From Tychonema litorale BBK16 (GTDB lineage Bacteria; Cyanobacteriota; Cyanobacteriia; Cyanobacteriales; Microcoleaceae), in contig NZ_JAKJHX010000005.1 of the NCBI RefSeq assembly GCF_021648855.1, positions 36,255-78,790 on the forward strand: DNA of 42,536 nt, in the 5' to 3' direction. A program made the translations under genes and the position numbers. Below the pieces are notes generated by a model. The model worked only from the letters and a program-made list of their open reading frames with translations. It ran no database searches and was not told the DNA's origin. Within the stretch, counting starts at the first letter, position 1. Each line of letters begins with the position of its first letter. Positions 7,687 through 15,253 of this stretch are shown here, in pieces.

Positions 7687-8709
7687 ATGATGGATAAGTT
7701 TTTTTGTGCTGATGCTTCTAAATGCGCTCAAGAGGATATTATTGGCACTGGTAGCAATTACCAAACCTATGTATTGATTGAATGCTGCTTGCCTTGGGAG
7801 TCGGAAGCTTTCAACTCGAAGGAAGTTCCCCAAAATCTGAGAGATTTGGTAGAGGAAGTACAGCATTCTCACCAAAAAGTTCGCTTTTTATTGATAAATA
7901 GTGACCAGCATAAATGTGCGGATCGGCGCAAAATATTGATTTATGATAATAAAAACTCGGAACTCTTTGGCGGCAATAAAAAACATGAATTTAATGCAGA
8001 TAATATTGACAAAGTAGCGGGAATTGTCAGAAGCTATTTAGCTGGAGATGTTCCAGATTGCGAGGCAGACAACAAGCCAAGTAGAGATATTTTGGTTTGT
8101 ACTCACGGTAGTCATGATATGTGCTGTGCGAGATATGGCAATCCTTTTTATGCCCAAGCAACGGCTTTAGTTTCTGAGTTAGGATTAGATGATGTTCGCG
8201 TCTGGAAATCTAGTCATTTTGGCGGACATCGCATGGCACCGACTGCGATCGATTTGACTGATGGGAGGTATTATGGAAATCTCGATCGCACTTCGTTCCA
8301 ATCAATCTTAACCCGCACTGGTGATATCGAATGCTTGAATAAAGTTTATCGAGGTTGGGGGATTTTGCAAAACGAAATTCAAGTTTTGGAAAGAGAGTTA
8401 ATCATGCTTTATGGGTGGGATTGGTTTAATTACAAAGTCACTGGTCAAATGATTAGTTCAGACATAAAAAATGATGCCTTCTCGGCTGAAATTACTTTTG
8501 AAAAAGCCGATGGTACTTATACTTATCGCGCTGATTTGGTGAAAGATGAAACCAAGACTGTGCGACTTAAAGGTTCTTGTGGTGCTAAAAAAGAGTCGGA
8601 GTTTGTGAAGTATTCTGTAGAAAATATCCATTTTTACTCGAAGAAAGAGGAGTTAATATTTGTAATTCCTCCTGCTGTTTCGATGGCAAAAATGGTCGAA
8701 GCTACGTGA
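7687..8709 (+). CDS. Sucrase/ferredoxin-like protein (thioredoxin-like [2Fe-2S] domain)
   Basis: This 340-residue protein belongs to the Suc_Fer-like (Apd1/Aim32) family. The diagnostic ligands are visible: C138-x8-C147 in CTHGSHDMCCARYG and H177-x3-H181 in SSHFGGHRMAPT. Family knowledge says that such a Cys2His2 set holds a Rieske-like [2Fe-2S] cluster in a thioredoxin-like fold. The N-terminal half is a second, degenerate domain of the same type; the C-terminal 100 residues have no motif I recognise. It is soluble. The ATG at 7687 (doubled, ATGATG) follows a GAGG ribosome site. As a likely electron carrier beside an Fe(II) oxygenase it could keep that enzyme reduced; this is inference. The old name sucrase has no functional meaning here. 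Confidence 0.85.
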   Translation: MMDKFFCADASKCAQEDIIGTGSNYQTYVLIECCLPWESEAFNSKEVPQNLRDLVEEVQHSHQKVRFLLINSDQHKCADRRKILIYDNKNSELFGGNKKHEFNADNIDKVAGIVRSYLAGDVPDCEADNKPSRDILVCTHGSHDMCCARYGNPFYAQATALVSELGLDDVRVWKSSHFGGHRMAPTAIDLTDGRYYGNLDRTSFQSILTRTGDIECLNKVYRGWGILQNEIQVLERELIMLYGWDWFNYKVTGQMISSDIKNDAFSAEITFEKADGTYTYRADLVKDETKTVRLKGSCGAKKESEFVKYSVENIHFYSKKEELIFVIPPAVSMAKMVEAT

Positions 8710-8919
8710 GATTTTGTCCTATTGATCGCACACAATACATAAGCCGGGGCGGGTTTTTGAGATAGTTGGTTTTTGGCACATATTGTTGGTGAACCCTTCG
8801 ACTATGCTCAGGGAATCGCCCGCCCCTACATTATAGACAGTCAACAAAAAAAAGACACTGCCCTCTAGTGAGAGCAGCTATTCAAGTAAAGCATTTTATT
8901 GTCTCTCAAAACTACGGGA
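8710..8919. repeat. Gap with a G/C-rich imperfect hairpin
   Basis: GGGGCGGGTTTTTGA near 8746 and CGCCCGCCCC near 8817 form the arms of an imperfect dispersed palindrome of a kind common in cyanobacterial intergenic regions. It lies between two convergent genes and could end transcription from both sides. Confidence 0.4.
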
Positions 8920-9117
8920 TTAACCTTCAGTATTTCCCGATTTATTTGGCAGTTGCAAGTCATCTGGATCGACATAATGACAAACTGCTTTGTCCATGCA
9001 AATCAAGGCCCAACCAGACTTGTCAATACTCATCAGCTTGTAGGATGCTGGCTGAATAAAAAAACCTTTGTGATTGCGAGTTGCTGGTTTGATATTAACG
9101 TGGTTTTCAGTGCTCAT
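8920..9117 (-). CDS. 65-aa conserved-looking hypothetical protein with long structured leader
   Basis: The ATG at 9117 has a perfect AGGAG ribosome site ten bases upstream, which supports translation. The 65-residue product (MSTENHVNIKPATRNHKGFF at the front, SWAL-like core IDKSGWALICMDKAVCHYV, polar tail) has two cysteines, no signal peptide and no membrane helix. I do not recognise the family. Its 210-base leader contains a block of about 80 bases shared with the leader of the DEAD-box helicase gene at 26.4 kb, so the two genes probably share a post-transcriptional or cold/redox control. It converges on the peptide-oxygenase-ferredoxin genes but is separately transcribed. Confidence 0.6.
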   Translation of the reverse strand: MSTENHVNIKPATRNHKGFFIQPASYKLMSIDKSGWALICMDKAVCHYVDPDDLQLPNKSGNTEG

Positions 9118-9327
9118 AGTCTTAAAACTCCTGGTACTGTACTGTGCTGTTAACTAAGCCTGTATTTCGCTGGGCGAATTGCTGAATCGTGTGGCGCCCC
9201 CACACCAATCGCAAGCGATTTGGTTTGGGTTTCAGAGTCCTGTCAAGGATATCTAGAACTTCCTTCAAGGTACTCCAATTGTTTCCCTCTACAGCATTTT
9301 AAAGTGAGGAATGCGTCTAGCCCCACT
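9118..9327 (-). promoter_or_regulatory. Long 5' leader with an element shared with the DEAD-box helicase gene
   Basis: Read on the minus strand from 9327 the leader begins AGTGGGGCTAG, then a GAGGAAT/CCTCAC-like region, AGAGGGAAAC, GAGTACCT, AAGGAAGTTC and ATATCC, all within 9247-9327. The same blocks, in order and with the same spacing to within a few bases, occur at 26694-26771. A possible -10 (TAATAC) lies a few bases ahead of AGTGGGG, so the transcript may begin close to the conserved block. The part nearer the gene (9130-9246) is not conserved. Confidence 0.6.
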
Positions 9328-9470
9328 GTTCGTATTAGCTTAAGTTTTCAAATACTAGCACTGCTATTCTGAGATTTCCATAAAGTTATTTATTGATTTA
9401 TTACGATGTCGTAATAAATCCGAAAGCTGATTTCTGCGATCCCCGCATCAAAATCGGCTTGTTTCCGTGG
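9328..9470. other. Intergenic region upstream of the leader, downstream of the TPR gene
   Basis: ATTTATTACGATGTCGTAATAAAT (arms TTTATTACGA and TCGTAATAAA near 9397-9418) is a near-perfect palindrome that could be the terminator of the TPR gene or an operator. The rest is A/T-rich promoter-like sequence. Confidence 0.4.
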
Positions 9471-9887
9471 TTAAGGCTCAAACAGCCATTGCTGAACGCG
9501 GGTGAGACTCTTCCAATCGGGTTTTCTGCTTAACCCATCTTCAAAGTTCTTTTTAACTTCTTCGAGTAACTCGTCCGAAGCCATTAGGAGTTGCTGAGTT
9601 ACTTCTACATGAGGCCGCACACCTTTTTCTTTGAGATCCAGGATGGCGATTGCGAGGTTAATCCGCGCTTGGGGGTCGTGGGGGTTCAATTTAACGGCGG
9701 TTTTCGCGGCTTTTTGAGCGGATGAGGGTTTATCTTCCAATAGGTAAAGCCACGCGAGGCTAGCCCAGGCATTTCCGTTTTTCGGCGCTTTCAAGCACAC
9801 TTCTTTGAACACGGGAATCAAATCTTTGGGGGCTTCACCTGCTTGGTAGCGATCGAAACCGTCTTTAAACAATTCTTCAGGGGTCAT
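9471..9887 (-). CDS. Small TPR-repeat protein
   Basis: The 138-residue soluble protein consists of about three tetratricopeptide units: DGFDRYQAGEAPKDLIPVFKEV, GNAWASLAWLYLLEDKPSSA and AVKLNPHDPQARINLAIAIL, with the diagnostic A/L/Y/P positions. A helical tail ends TRVQQWLFEP. TPR proteins act as docking scaffolds; the partner cannot be read from the sequence. Similar single-copy proteins are widespread in cyanobacteria next to Fe-S or photosystem genes. The iscA-like gene starts upstream on the same strand, but a 178-bp gap with tandem ATTTTGG and GTGCGTCA repeats separates them, so co-transcription is uncertain. Confidence 0.8.
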   Translation of the reverse strand: MTPEELFKDGFDRYQAGEAPKDLIPVFKEVCLKAPKNGNAWASLAWLYLLEDKPSSAQKAAKTAVKLNPHDPQARINLAIAILDLKEKGVRPHVEVTQQLLMASDELLEEVKKNFEDGLSRKPDWKSLTRVQQWLFEP

Positions 9888-9976
9888 TCGATTTTGGATT
9901 TTGGATGCGTGGATTTTGGATGGAAAAGGGCATGGGGCGATTAAAAATTGTTTTCCCGATGCCTTGTGTTCAGTTC

Positions 9977-10039
9977 GTAGGGTGCGTCAAAACAGAAAAA
10001 CTTGTTAAATAAACATAATTAATGTCTGACGCACCTTAC
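9977..10039. repeat. Dispersed inverted repeat GTAGGGTGCGTCA
   Basis: GTAGGGTGCGTCA at 9977-9989 is the near reverse complement of TGACGCACCTTAC at 10027-10039, with a 37-base A/T-rich loop. A related element is at 37094-37155 (AGGGTTCGTCAGCCC and GCTGACGCACCCTA). It lies between the TPR and the A-type Fe-S carrier genes. Confidence 0.65.
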
Positions 10040-10065
10040 AAATTGATTGAACTATTTTTCAGATT

Positions 10066-10422
10066 TTATGTAGAAAAAGAGCTACCACAGCCGCAAGTTT
10101 GAGTGGCGTTGGGGTTGGTAAACTGAAAGCCGCCACCGATCATGGCGTCGCTGAAATCGAGTACCAAACCGTAAAGATAGAGAATGCTTTTGCGATCGCA
10201 CACTACCTGAAAGCCTTCGTAATCGAACACTTCATCGTCTGATTTGACAGTGCTCGGATCTGCGAAATCCATCACGTAGGACATCCCAGAACATCCGCCC
10301 TGCCGCACTCCAACGCGCAAGCAGAGGTCTTTGCCTTGCTTTTCTCTGAGGCCTAAAACTTGACGGACTGCGGAGTCCGTCATTTGAATGCCCCGCTTTT
10401 GTGAAGTTGCTTGAGTCATCAC
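10066..10422 (-). CDS. A-type iron-sulfur carrier (IscA/SufA/HesB family)
   Basis: The 118-residue protein is a complete HesB-like domain with the three ligand cysteines C44 (GGCSGMSY), C110 and C112 (QTCGCGSSF). Such proteins receive Fe-S clusters or iron and hand them to apo-targets in the cytoplasm. The internal sequence CLRVGVRQGGCSGMSYVMDF and FDYEGFQVVCD are typical of the cyanobacterial SufA/IscA branch. A second in-frame Met (residue 14, MTDSAVRQVL) matches the usual family start better, so translation may begin at 10383; the 13 extra residues are ordinary for some homologues. Confidence 0.92.
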   Translation of the reverse strand: MMTQATSQKRGIQMTDSAVRQVLGLREKQGKDLCLRVGVRQGGCSGMSYVMDFADPSTVKSDDEVFDYEGFQVVCDRKSILYLYGLVLDFSDAMIGGGFQFTNPNATQTCGCGSSFST

Positions 10423-10613
10423 TTTGCCGAACTCCTGATACTGATCAATGCTAAGAGTTTCATCTTATCTATTTATTGTACAGGACTGTTGGATCTGCGG
10501 CTGTTGAGAAGAGCTGTTGTCCCCCCATTTCCCCATAGGGTTTATGATTGAGAGGCAGCGGTTGACCCTTAGTGGGGCGCCGCAACCATGCTTCACCCAA
10601 CGGGCTTACTCTA

Positions 10614-12260
10614 ATGGCAGCGCTGAATCGCTCTACTCTTCGTCGGCTACAAAATTTACCTCAAATTCCCAGCGTGTGGGAGGGCGATCGCCGACCCTTG
10701 TCGAATGACGACTCACACATGATGATAGACGAGGATGACATCCTAGAAGGTGGTGGCGAGTGCATTCTCTGGGTGGATGGCTCTGAAGGAGTTGTCAGGG
10801 CCATGGATATGGTAGGCTCTGATGCTGGCCCAGAGGCGATCGTCCGGGCCCTGCTGCGCGCCATGGAACATCCCCAAAGTCCCTCTCCCGCAGTCCGTCC
10901 CCAAAAAATCGTAGTCAAAAACCGGGAAATTCAATTTTATCTGCGGGGCGTACTTCAAGATTTAGGAATTGCGATCGACTATGTACCGGAATTACCCCTA
11001 ATTGACGAAATATTTCGGGGAATGGAAGAAGTTGCAGTCAACAGACCTCCTGAATTGCCGCCTCAATATGCTGATATTCTCATGGAAAAAGCTGCTCAAA
11101 TTTGGCATGACTCTCCATGGCAGACTTTGAGAGAACATCAAATTATATCTATTGAAATCAATCAATGGGATGTCGCCAGCCTCTACGTGTCAGTATTGGG
11201 CCAGGGCAGAATGGATTACGGAATTTTGCTATATCGCTCTCTAGAATCCTTGAAGCGGTTTCGAGAGCGAGTCGTAAACGATGATTCTTTTGAAGATTTA
11301 GAACAGGCTTTTTTAGGGCAAGACTGTTTGTTTCTCACCTTTGAAAGTGTCGCGGAAATTGATGAGGATGATGAGGAAGAAATTGATTTAGCCGATTTAG
11401 ATCCATCGGAAATTGAACCAAATTTTGGCAATTTGCATCCTTTAGAAGGTTTGCGATCGATTCTTTATGAAGAAGAAGCCCTCCCGATGTTAGTTGCTCT
11501 CGAAGCATTGCACCGCTTTTTCCGCAATAGTCGTCGCAAACTTGCAGCAGAAACATTTCCAACTCTCAGTAGTCGCTACCGCATCCCTGTTCCCGATTCT
11601 GACGGAGAAACTCAGCAGATATCTGTCAAAGTTTCAACAATGCCCGATGTCTCGGACGAATTATTGCAGATGCTAGAAGATAACGATGATGATGATGATG
11701 ACGATGATGAATTTGAAAGGCCTTTGCTACGGGACGATTTAGTACCACAAAATTCATTTTTGAGTCTTGGTGTCATACCTTGGACAACAGTAGATTTCCT
11801 GCGCGGAAATGCCCAGTTTCATCAAAGTGCCGAAGTTGATATTAATCCCAATGGAGATGGTTTGCCTGTCGTGATGATTCAAACTTCAAACCCGAAGGCA
11901 AAAACGATGATTCAGGATTTACAGGAAGCTGGGGGAGTGAAGGGAATTTGTTTTAATCCGGGCGAAGATCCGTTTCAAGAGGAGCAATATGATTTGGGTA
12001 TTTTGCAAGCTAACAATGGAGATTTATACTTATTTGGAGAGTTTAATGATGATGATCCAGTACATCAAGAAGCGCGCCAAAAATGGGAACGTCGCTGTCA
12101 ATTAACTAAGGGTTGGTGCGGTTTGGTAATTGCTAAAGGCTTGATGGGCGCTTCTCGTGGTCAGCCTCAGTTTAAGGATATGATCGCTTTGTTTGAGGTG
12201 CGCTGGGTGTCTGCTAAAGATTTAGGAATTGGGCCTCTTCAATTGATGCCGATGTTTTGA
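10614..12260 (+). CDS. Large acidic cyanobacterial protein of unknown function (DUF6930-like)
   Basis: From ATG 10614 (MAALNRSTLRRLQNLPQIPS) the product is 548 aa; a start at 10572 would add 14 residues but reads through sequence lacking family character. The protein is soluble and acidic with an Asp-rich run (near residue 360, nine or more Asp in a row) and an earlier Glu/Asp patch. Segments such as ECILWVDGSEGVVRAMD and PQKIVVKNREIQFYLRGVLQDLGIAIDYVPELPLIDEIF are characteristic of a protein conserved across cyanobacteria. No catalytic motif is recognised. It is transcribed alone; tandem repeats follow its stop. Function is unknown. Confidence 0.85.
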   Translation: MAALNRSTLRRLQNLPQIPSVWEGDRRPLSNDDSHMMIDEDDILEGGGECILWVDGSEGVVRAMDMVGSDAGPEAIVRALLRAMEHPQSPSPAVRPQKIVVKNREIQFYLRGVLQDLGIAIDYVPELPLIDEIFRGMEEVAVNRPPELPPQYADILMEKAAQIWHDSPWQTLREHQIISIEINQWDVASLYVSVLGQGRMDYGILLYRSLESLKRFRERVVNDDSFEDLEQAFLGQDCLFLTFESVAEIDEDDEEEIDLADLDPSEIEPNFGNLHPLEGLRSILYEEEALPMLVALEALHRFFRNSRRKLAAETFPTLSSRYRIPVPDSDGETQQISVKVSTMPDVSDELLQMLEDNDDDDDDDDEFERPLLRDDLVPQNSFLSLGVIPWTTVDFLRGNAQFHQSAEVDINPNGDGLPVVMIQTSNPKAKTMIQDLQEAGGVKGICFNPGEDPFQEEQYDLGILQANNGDLYLFGEFNDDDPVHQEARQKWERRCQLTKGWCGLVIAKGLMGASRGQPQFKDMIALFEVRWVSAKDLGIGPLQLMPMF

Positions 12261-12265
12261 AGTTA

Positions 12266-12405
12266 GTTGACGGTTGACTGTTGACGGTTGACTGTTGACG
12301 GTTGACTGTTGACGGTTGGCAGTTGTTAATCGCTTGCGGATGCTAATAACTAATAACTACTAACGAATAACATTATTCAGTAGTCAAAGGTCAACAGTCA
12401 ACAGT
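12266..12405. repeat. Tandem GGTTGACTGTTGAC repeat with inverted partner
   Basis: A 14-base unit GGTTGACTGTTGAC occurs about four times at 12266-12320. GGTCAACAGTCAACAGTCA at 12386-12404 is complementary to it, so the transcript could fold into a long hairpin between the two genes. A related TGTCAACTGTCAAC lies at 28506. Confidence 0.75.
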
Positions 12406-12441
12406 CATTTTTTTAAATTTGAATTATTCAGGAGAATGATT

Positions 12442-12696
12442 ATGTCAAATTTTACTCAAAAGCGAGAAGTAGTGGTTGCCCTTGATGCCGAATTTGCCGA
12501 TAAAATCGACCAGTTGACTGATAATTGGACGGAGGCGATCGAACAAGCTCTCCGTCTCTGGTACGCTAAGCAAATAGAAGATAAGTTGCGGAAGTTTTAT
12601 CTCAACCGCAGCCAAGAAGATATTGAGTTTGAGGAAGAATGGGCAACATTTGCTCAGTCACAAATGGAAGAAATTTTAATAGAGGAAGGTCTTTGA
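12442..12696 (+). CDS. Antitoxin of a MazEF-type pair
   Basis: The start at ATG 12442 (MSNFTQKREVVVALDAEF) is chosen because AGGAG at 12430-12434 lies seven bases ahead; an ATG at 12436 is too close. The 84-residue product begins with a beta-strand and helix pattern (EVVVALDAEFADKIDQL then WTEAIEQALRLWYAKQ) like a ribbon-helix-helix DNA-binding domain, followed by an acidic tail that would wrap the toxin. It is four bases upstream of the toxin gene, consistent with a co-translated antitoxin that represses its own operon. Confidence 0.8.
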   Translation: MSNFTQKREVVVALDAEFADKIDQLTDNWTEAIEQALRLWYAKQIEDKLRKFYLNRSQEDIEFEEEWATFAQSQMEEILIEEGL

Positions 12697-12700
12697 TACA

Positions 12701-13057
12701 ATGACAGAAACTTATCCGCGACAAGGCGAAGTTTATCTTGTTAGAGCTTTGCGAACGATCGGAGATCTCAAAAAGCGTCCTGTTGCTGTCATTTCCATAG
12801 ATAGTCGCAATGAATTCAGCCGTACTGTACTGATAGTCCCTTTTACTAGCGATTTGAGAGGGGGCGAAACTCCGACTAGGGTTTTGATTTCTGCTGGTGA
12901 AGGAGGGTTAGAATCGGACTCACTGGGTGTCTGTGAACAAATTCTAGCTGTCCAAAAGACGTTTTTAGAACACGGCCCTTATGGTCAAATTAGTGCTGTG
13001 TCTTTGGCAAGAATTCAGAGGGCGGTACAAGTGTCGATCGGCATTTACGAACTTTAA
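12701..13057 (+). CDS. MazF/PemK-family endoribonuclease toxin
   Basis: The 118-residue product is a single MazF-like fold: RQGEVYLVRAL at the front, KKRPVAVISIDSRNEFSRTVLIVPFTSD, VCEQILAVQKTFLEH and IQRAVQVSIGIYEL. The conserved basic residue in KRPV and the Ser/Thr in PFTSD sit where MazF toxins bind RNA. MazF enzymes cut mRNA at short motifs when the labile antitoxin decays. It differs strongly from the second MazF at 34.0 kb, so the two are not recent copies. Residues expected for activity are present, so the pair looks intact. Confidence 0.85.
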   Translation: MTETYPRQGEVYLVRALRTIGDLKKRPVAVISIDSRNEFSRTVLIVPFTSDLRGGETPTRVLISAGEGGLESDSLGVCEQILAVQKTFLEHGPYGQISAVSLARIQRAVQVSIGIYEL

Positions 13058-13120
13058 TCATATTTCTGATATTCTAAAAATTTGTTACAATTTGTAAAAA
13101 TACTGTAAAGGATAAATAAA

Positions 13121-14557
13121 ATGCGGGTTGCGATCGCAGGTGCAGGACTAGCTGGAATGACCACAGCCGTTGATTTAGTGGATGCTGGCCACGAAGTAGA
13201 AATTTTTGAATCCCGTCCCTTTGTCGGTGGCAAAGTCGGTAGTTGGGTAGATCCCGATGGTAATCACGTTGAAATGGGTTTGCACGTCTTCTTTGGCTGC
13301 TATTATAACTTATTTGCCCTCATGAAAAAAGTGGGAGCATTTGACGATTTGCTCCTCAAACAACACGTCCACACTTTTATCAATCGAGGTGGCGAAACTG
13401 GTAGTTTAGATTTTCGCTTCCCGGTGGGTGCTCCTTTGCACGGATTGAAGGCATTTTTCACTACATCTCAGCTATCCGTACAAGACAAAATTCAAAATTC
13501 GCTCGCTCTGGGAACTAGCCCGATCGTCCGAGGTTTGATAGACTTTGACGGAGCGATGAAAAGTATCCGCAATTTGGATAAAATCAGTTTTGCTGACTGG
13601 TTCCGCAGCCACGGCGGCAACCAAAATTCACTCAAAAGGATGTGGAATCCGATCGCCTACGCCCTGGGTTTTATCGACACCGAAAATATTTCTGCCCGGT
13701 GTATGTTGACAATCTTTCAATTCTTTGCTACCAAAACAGAAGCCTCAATGATGAGAATGTTGGCAGGTTCTCCCAGTGAGTATTTGCACAAACCAATTGT
13801 GGAATATTTGGAAAGCAAAGGAACAAAAATTCACACGCGGCGGAGAGTGCGAGAAATTCAGTTTCAAGAAGGTGCGGAAACTCGTGTGAGTGGCTTAGCT
13901 GTAGCGAGTGGCGAAACCGAAGAAACTATTATAGCTGATGCCTATGTTTTTGCGTTAGATGTGCCGGGAATTCAGAAAATATTGCCTCCAGCTTGGCGGA
14001 AATGGTCGGAATTTGACAATATTTATAAGTTGGATACTGTGCCTGTAGCTACAGTGCAATTGCGGTTTGATGGTTGGGTAACGGAATTGGAAGATGAAGC
14101 CAAACGCAAACAGTTGAGTCATGCCGTAGGAATCGATAATTTGCTCTATTCCGCAGATGCAGACTTTTCTTGTTTTGCTGATTTGGCGCTGACGAGTCCC
14201 AAGGATTATTATAAGGAAGGACAAGGTTCTTTGTTACAGTTGGTGTTGACTCCTGGCGATCCGTTTATCAAACAAAGCAATGAGGCGATCGCACAACACG
14301 TACTCAAACAAGTTCAGGATTTATTTCCATCAGCGCGGGAACTAAATATGACTTGGTACAGTGTAGTTAAGTTGGCTCAATCTCTGTATCGGGAAGCACC
14401 TGGTATGGATGTTTATCGTCCTGCTCAAAAAACGCCGATCGCCAATTTATTTTTAGCAGGAAGTTACACTCAACAAGATTATATTGATAGTATGGAAGGA
14501 GCGACTCTTTCAGGGCATCAAGCAGCTAAGGCAATTCTCGAAGCTTACAGTCATTAA
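13121..14557 (+). CDS. crtQ: Zeta-carotene desaturase
   Basis: The 478-residue flavoprotein starts with the FAD dinucleotide-binding motif [13 protein letters not shown] (GxGLAG at 7-12) and continues with [17 protein letters not shown] and [13 protein letters not shown], which distinguish plant-type zeta-carotene desaturase from phytoene desaturase. The C-terminal FAD segment [23 protein letters not shown] is intact. It converts zeta-carotene via neurosporene to lycopene in the thylakoid or plasma membrane, using plastoquinone as acceptor. AAAGGAT precedes the ATG at 13121. An SRPBCC gene follows 155 bp downstream, as in many cyanobacteria. Confidence 0.95.
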   Translation: MRVAIAGAGLAGMTTAVDLVDAGHEVEIFESRPFVGGKVGSWVDPDGNHVEMGLHVFFGCYYNLFALMKKVGAFDDLLLKQHVHTFINRGGETGSLDFRFPVGAPLHGLKAFFTTSQLSVQDKIQNSLALGTSPIVRGLIDFDGAMKSIRNLDKISFADWFRSHGGNQNSLKRMWNPIAYALGFIDTENISARCMLTIFQFFATKTEASMMRMLAGSPSEYLHKPIVEYLESKGTKIHTRRRVREIQFQEGAETRVSGLAVASGETEETIIADAYVFALDVPGIQKILPPAWRKWSEFDNIYKLDTVPVATVQLRFDGWVTELEDEAKRKQLSHAVGIDNLLYSADADFSCFADLALTSPKDYYKEGQGSLLQLVLTPGDPFIKQSNEAIAQHVLKQVQDLFPSARELNMTWYSVVKLAQSLYREAPGMDVYRPAQKTPIANLFLAGSYTQQDYIDSMEGATLSGHQAAKAILEAYSH

Positions 14558-14579
14558 TCATTGTTCCTCTCGATTCGAT

Positions 14580-14656
14580 CCCCCCTAACCCCCCTTAATA
14601 AGGGGGGGACAAGATTCTTCTCAAAGTCCCCCTTATTAAGGGGGATTTAGGGGGAT
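14580..14656. repeat. C/G-rich repeat, two arms in inverted orientation
   Basis: CCCCCCTAACCCCCCTTAAT at 14580 onward and its near reverse complement ATTAAGGGGGATTTAGGGGG near 14636-14655 make a long hairpin, each arm itself containing CCCCTTAATAAGGGG. It is the same family as the repeats at 1-71 and 16905-16950, here in an intergenic place. An AAAATCT tandem run follows at 14683-14709. Confidence 0.75.
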
Positions 14657-14712
14657 CTAGACTCGACAACAAACGAGAAATCTAAAATCTAAAATCCAAA
14701 ATCTAAAATCCC

Positions 14713-15159
14713 ATGACTGATTGGTTAGAACATAGCGTACAAGTAGAAGTAGAAATTCCCATCGAATTAGCGTGGAAACTTTGGTCTGACTTAGAGCAAT
14801 TACCGCGCTGGATGAAATGGATTGAATCAGTTCAGATTCTCGAAGATAACCCAGAATTGTCTCGCTGGAAACTAGCCACTGGCGGCTTGGAATTTAGTTG
14901 GCTTTCTCGGATTATCAAATTAGTGCCAAATCAGATTATGCAGTGGGAATCGGTGGACGGTTTGCCAAATCGAGGTGCGGTACGGTTTTACGATCGCAAA
15001 AATAGCAGTATTGTCAAACTCACGGTAGCCTATGGAATTCCCGGCTGGCTGGCAAAATTGATGGACAATTCATTTGTGGGGCGCGTAGTTGAATCGACAC
15101 TCCAGGCTGACTTGGAAAGGTTTAAAGAATATGCTCTCAAAGTCAAAGCGATATCTTAG
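14713..15159 (+). CDS. SRPBCC-family (START-like) protein downstream of crtQ
   Basis: The 148-residue protein is one SRPBCC (polyketide cyclase/Coq10-like) domain: VQVEVEIPIELAWKLWSDLEQLPRWMKWIESV at the front, internal strands ending in SIVKLTVAYGIPGWL and a long C-terminal helix LQADLERFKEYALK. The fold binds a hydrophobic ligand in a deep pocket. Its place just after crtQ in many cyanobacteria suggests a carotenoid or quinone ligand, but that is inference from context. It is soluble. The C/G-rich repeat and an AAAATCT tandem run separate it from crtQ, so it may have its own promoter. Confidence 0.85.
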   Translation: MTDWLEHSVQVEVEIPIELAWKLWSDLEQLPRWMKWIESVQILEDNPELSRWKLATGGLEFSWLSRIIKLVPNQIMQWESVDGLPNRGAVRFYDRKNSSIVKLTVAYGIPGWLAKLMDNSFVGRVVESTLQADLERFKEYALKVKAIS

Positions 15160-15253
15160 CCAGAAGTATTGAAAAGTTAAAAATTAAGACGTGAAGGTCG
15201 ATCGCCCTAAAGCCTCAGTATCATAGAAATATGCTGCCGAGTCCTTGCTAATT

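Noticed and set aside
8868..9153. Two overlapping plus-strand frames of 63 and 84 codons
   Set aside because: Both are antisense to the 65-residue gene, which has a strong AGGAG ribosome site and a conserved leader.
12266..12405. Possible CRISPR array because of regular short repeats
   Set aside because: The repeat unit is 14 bases with no spacers and there are no cas genes in the window.
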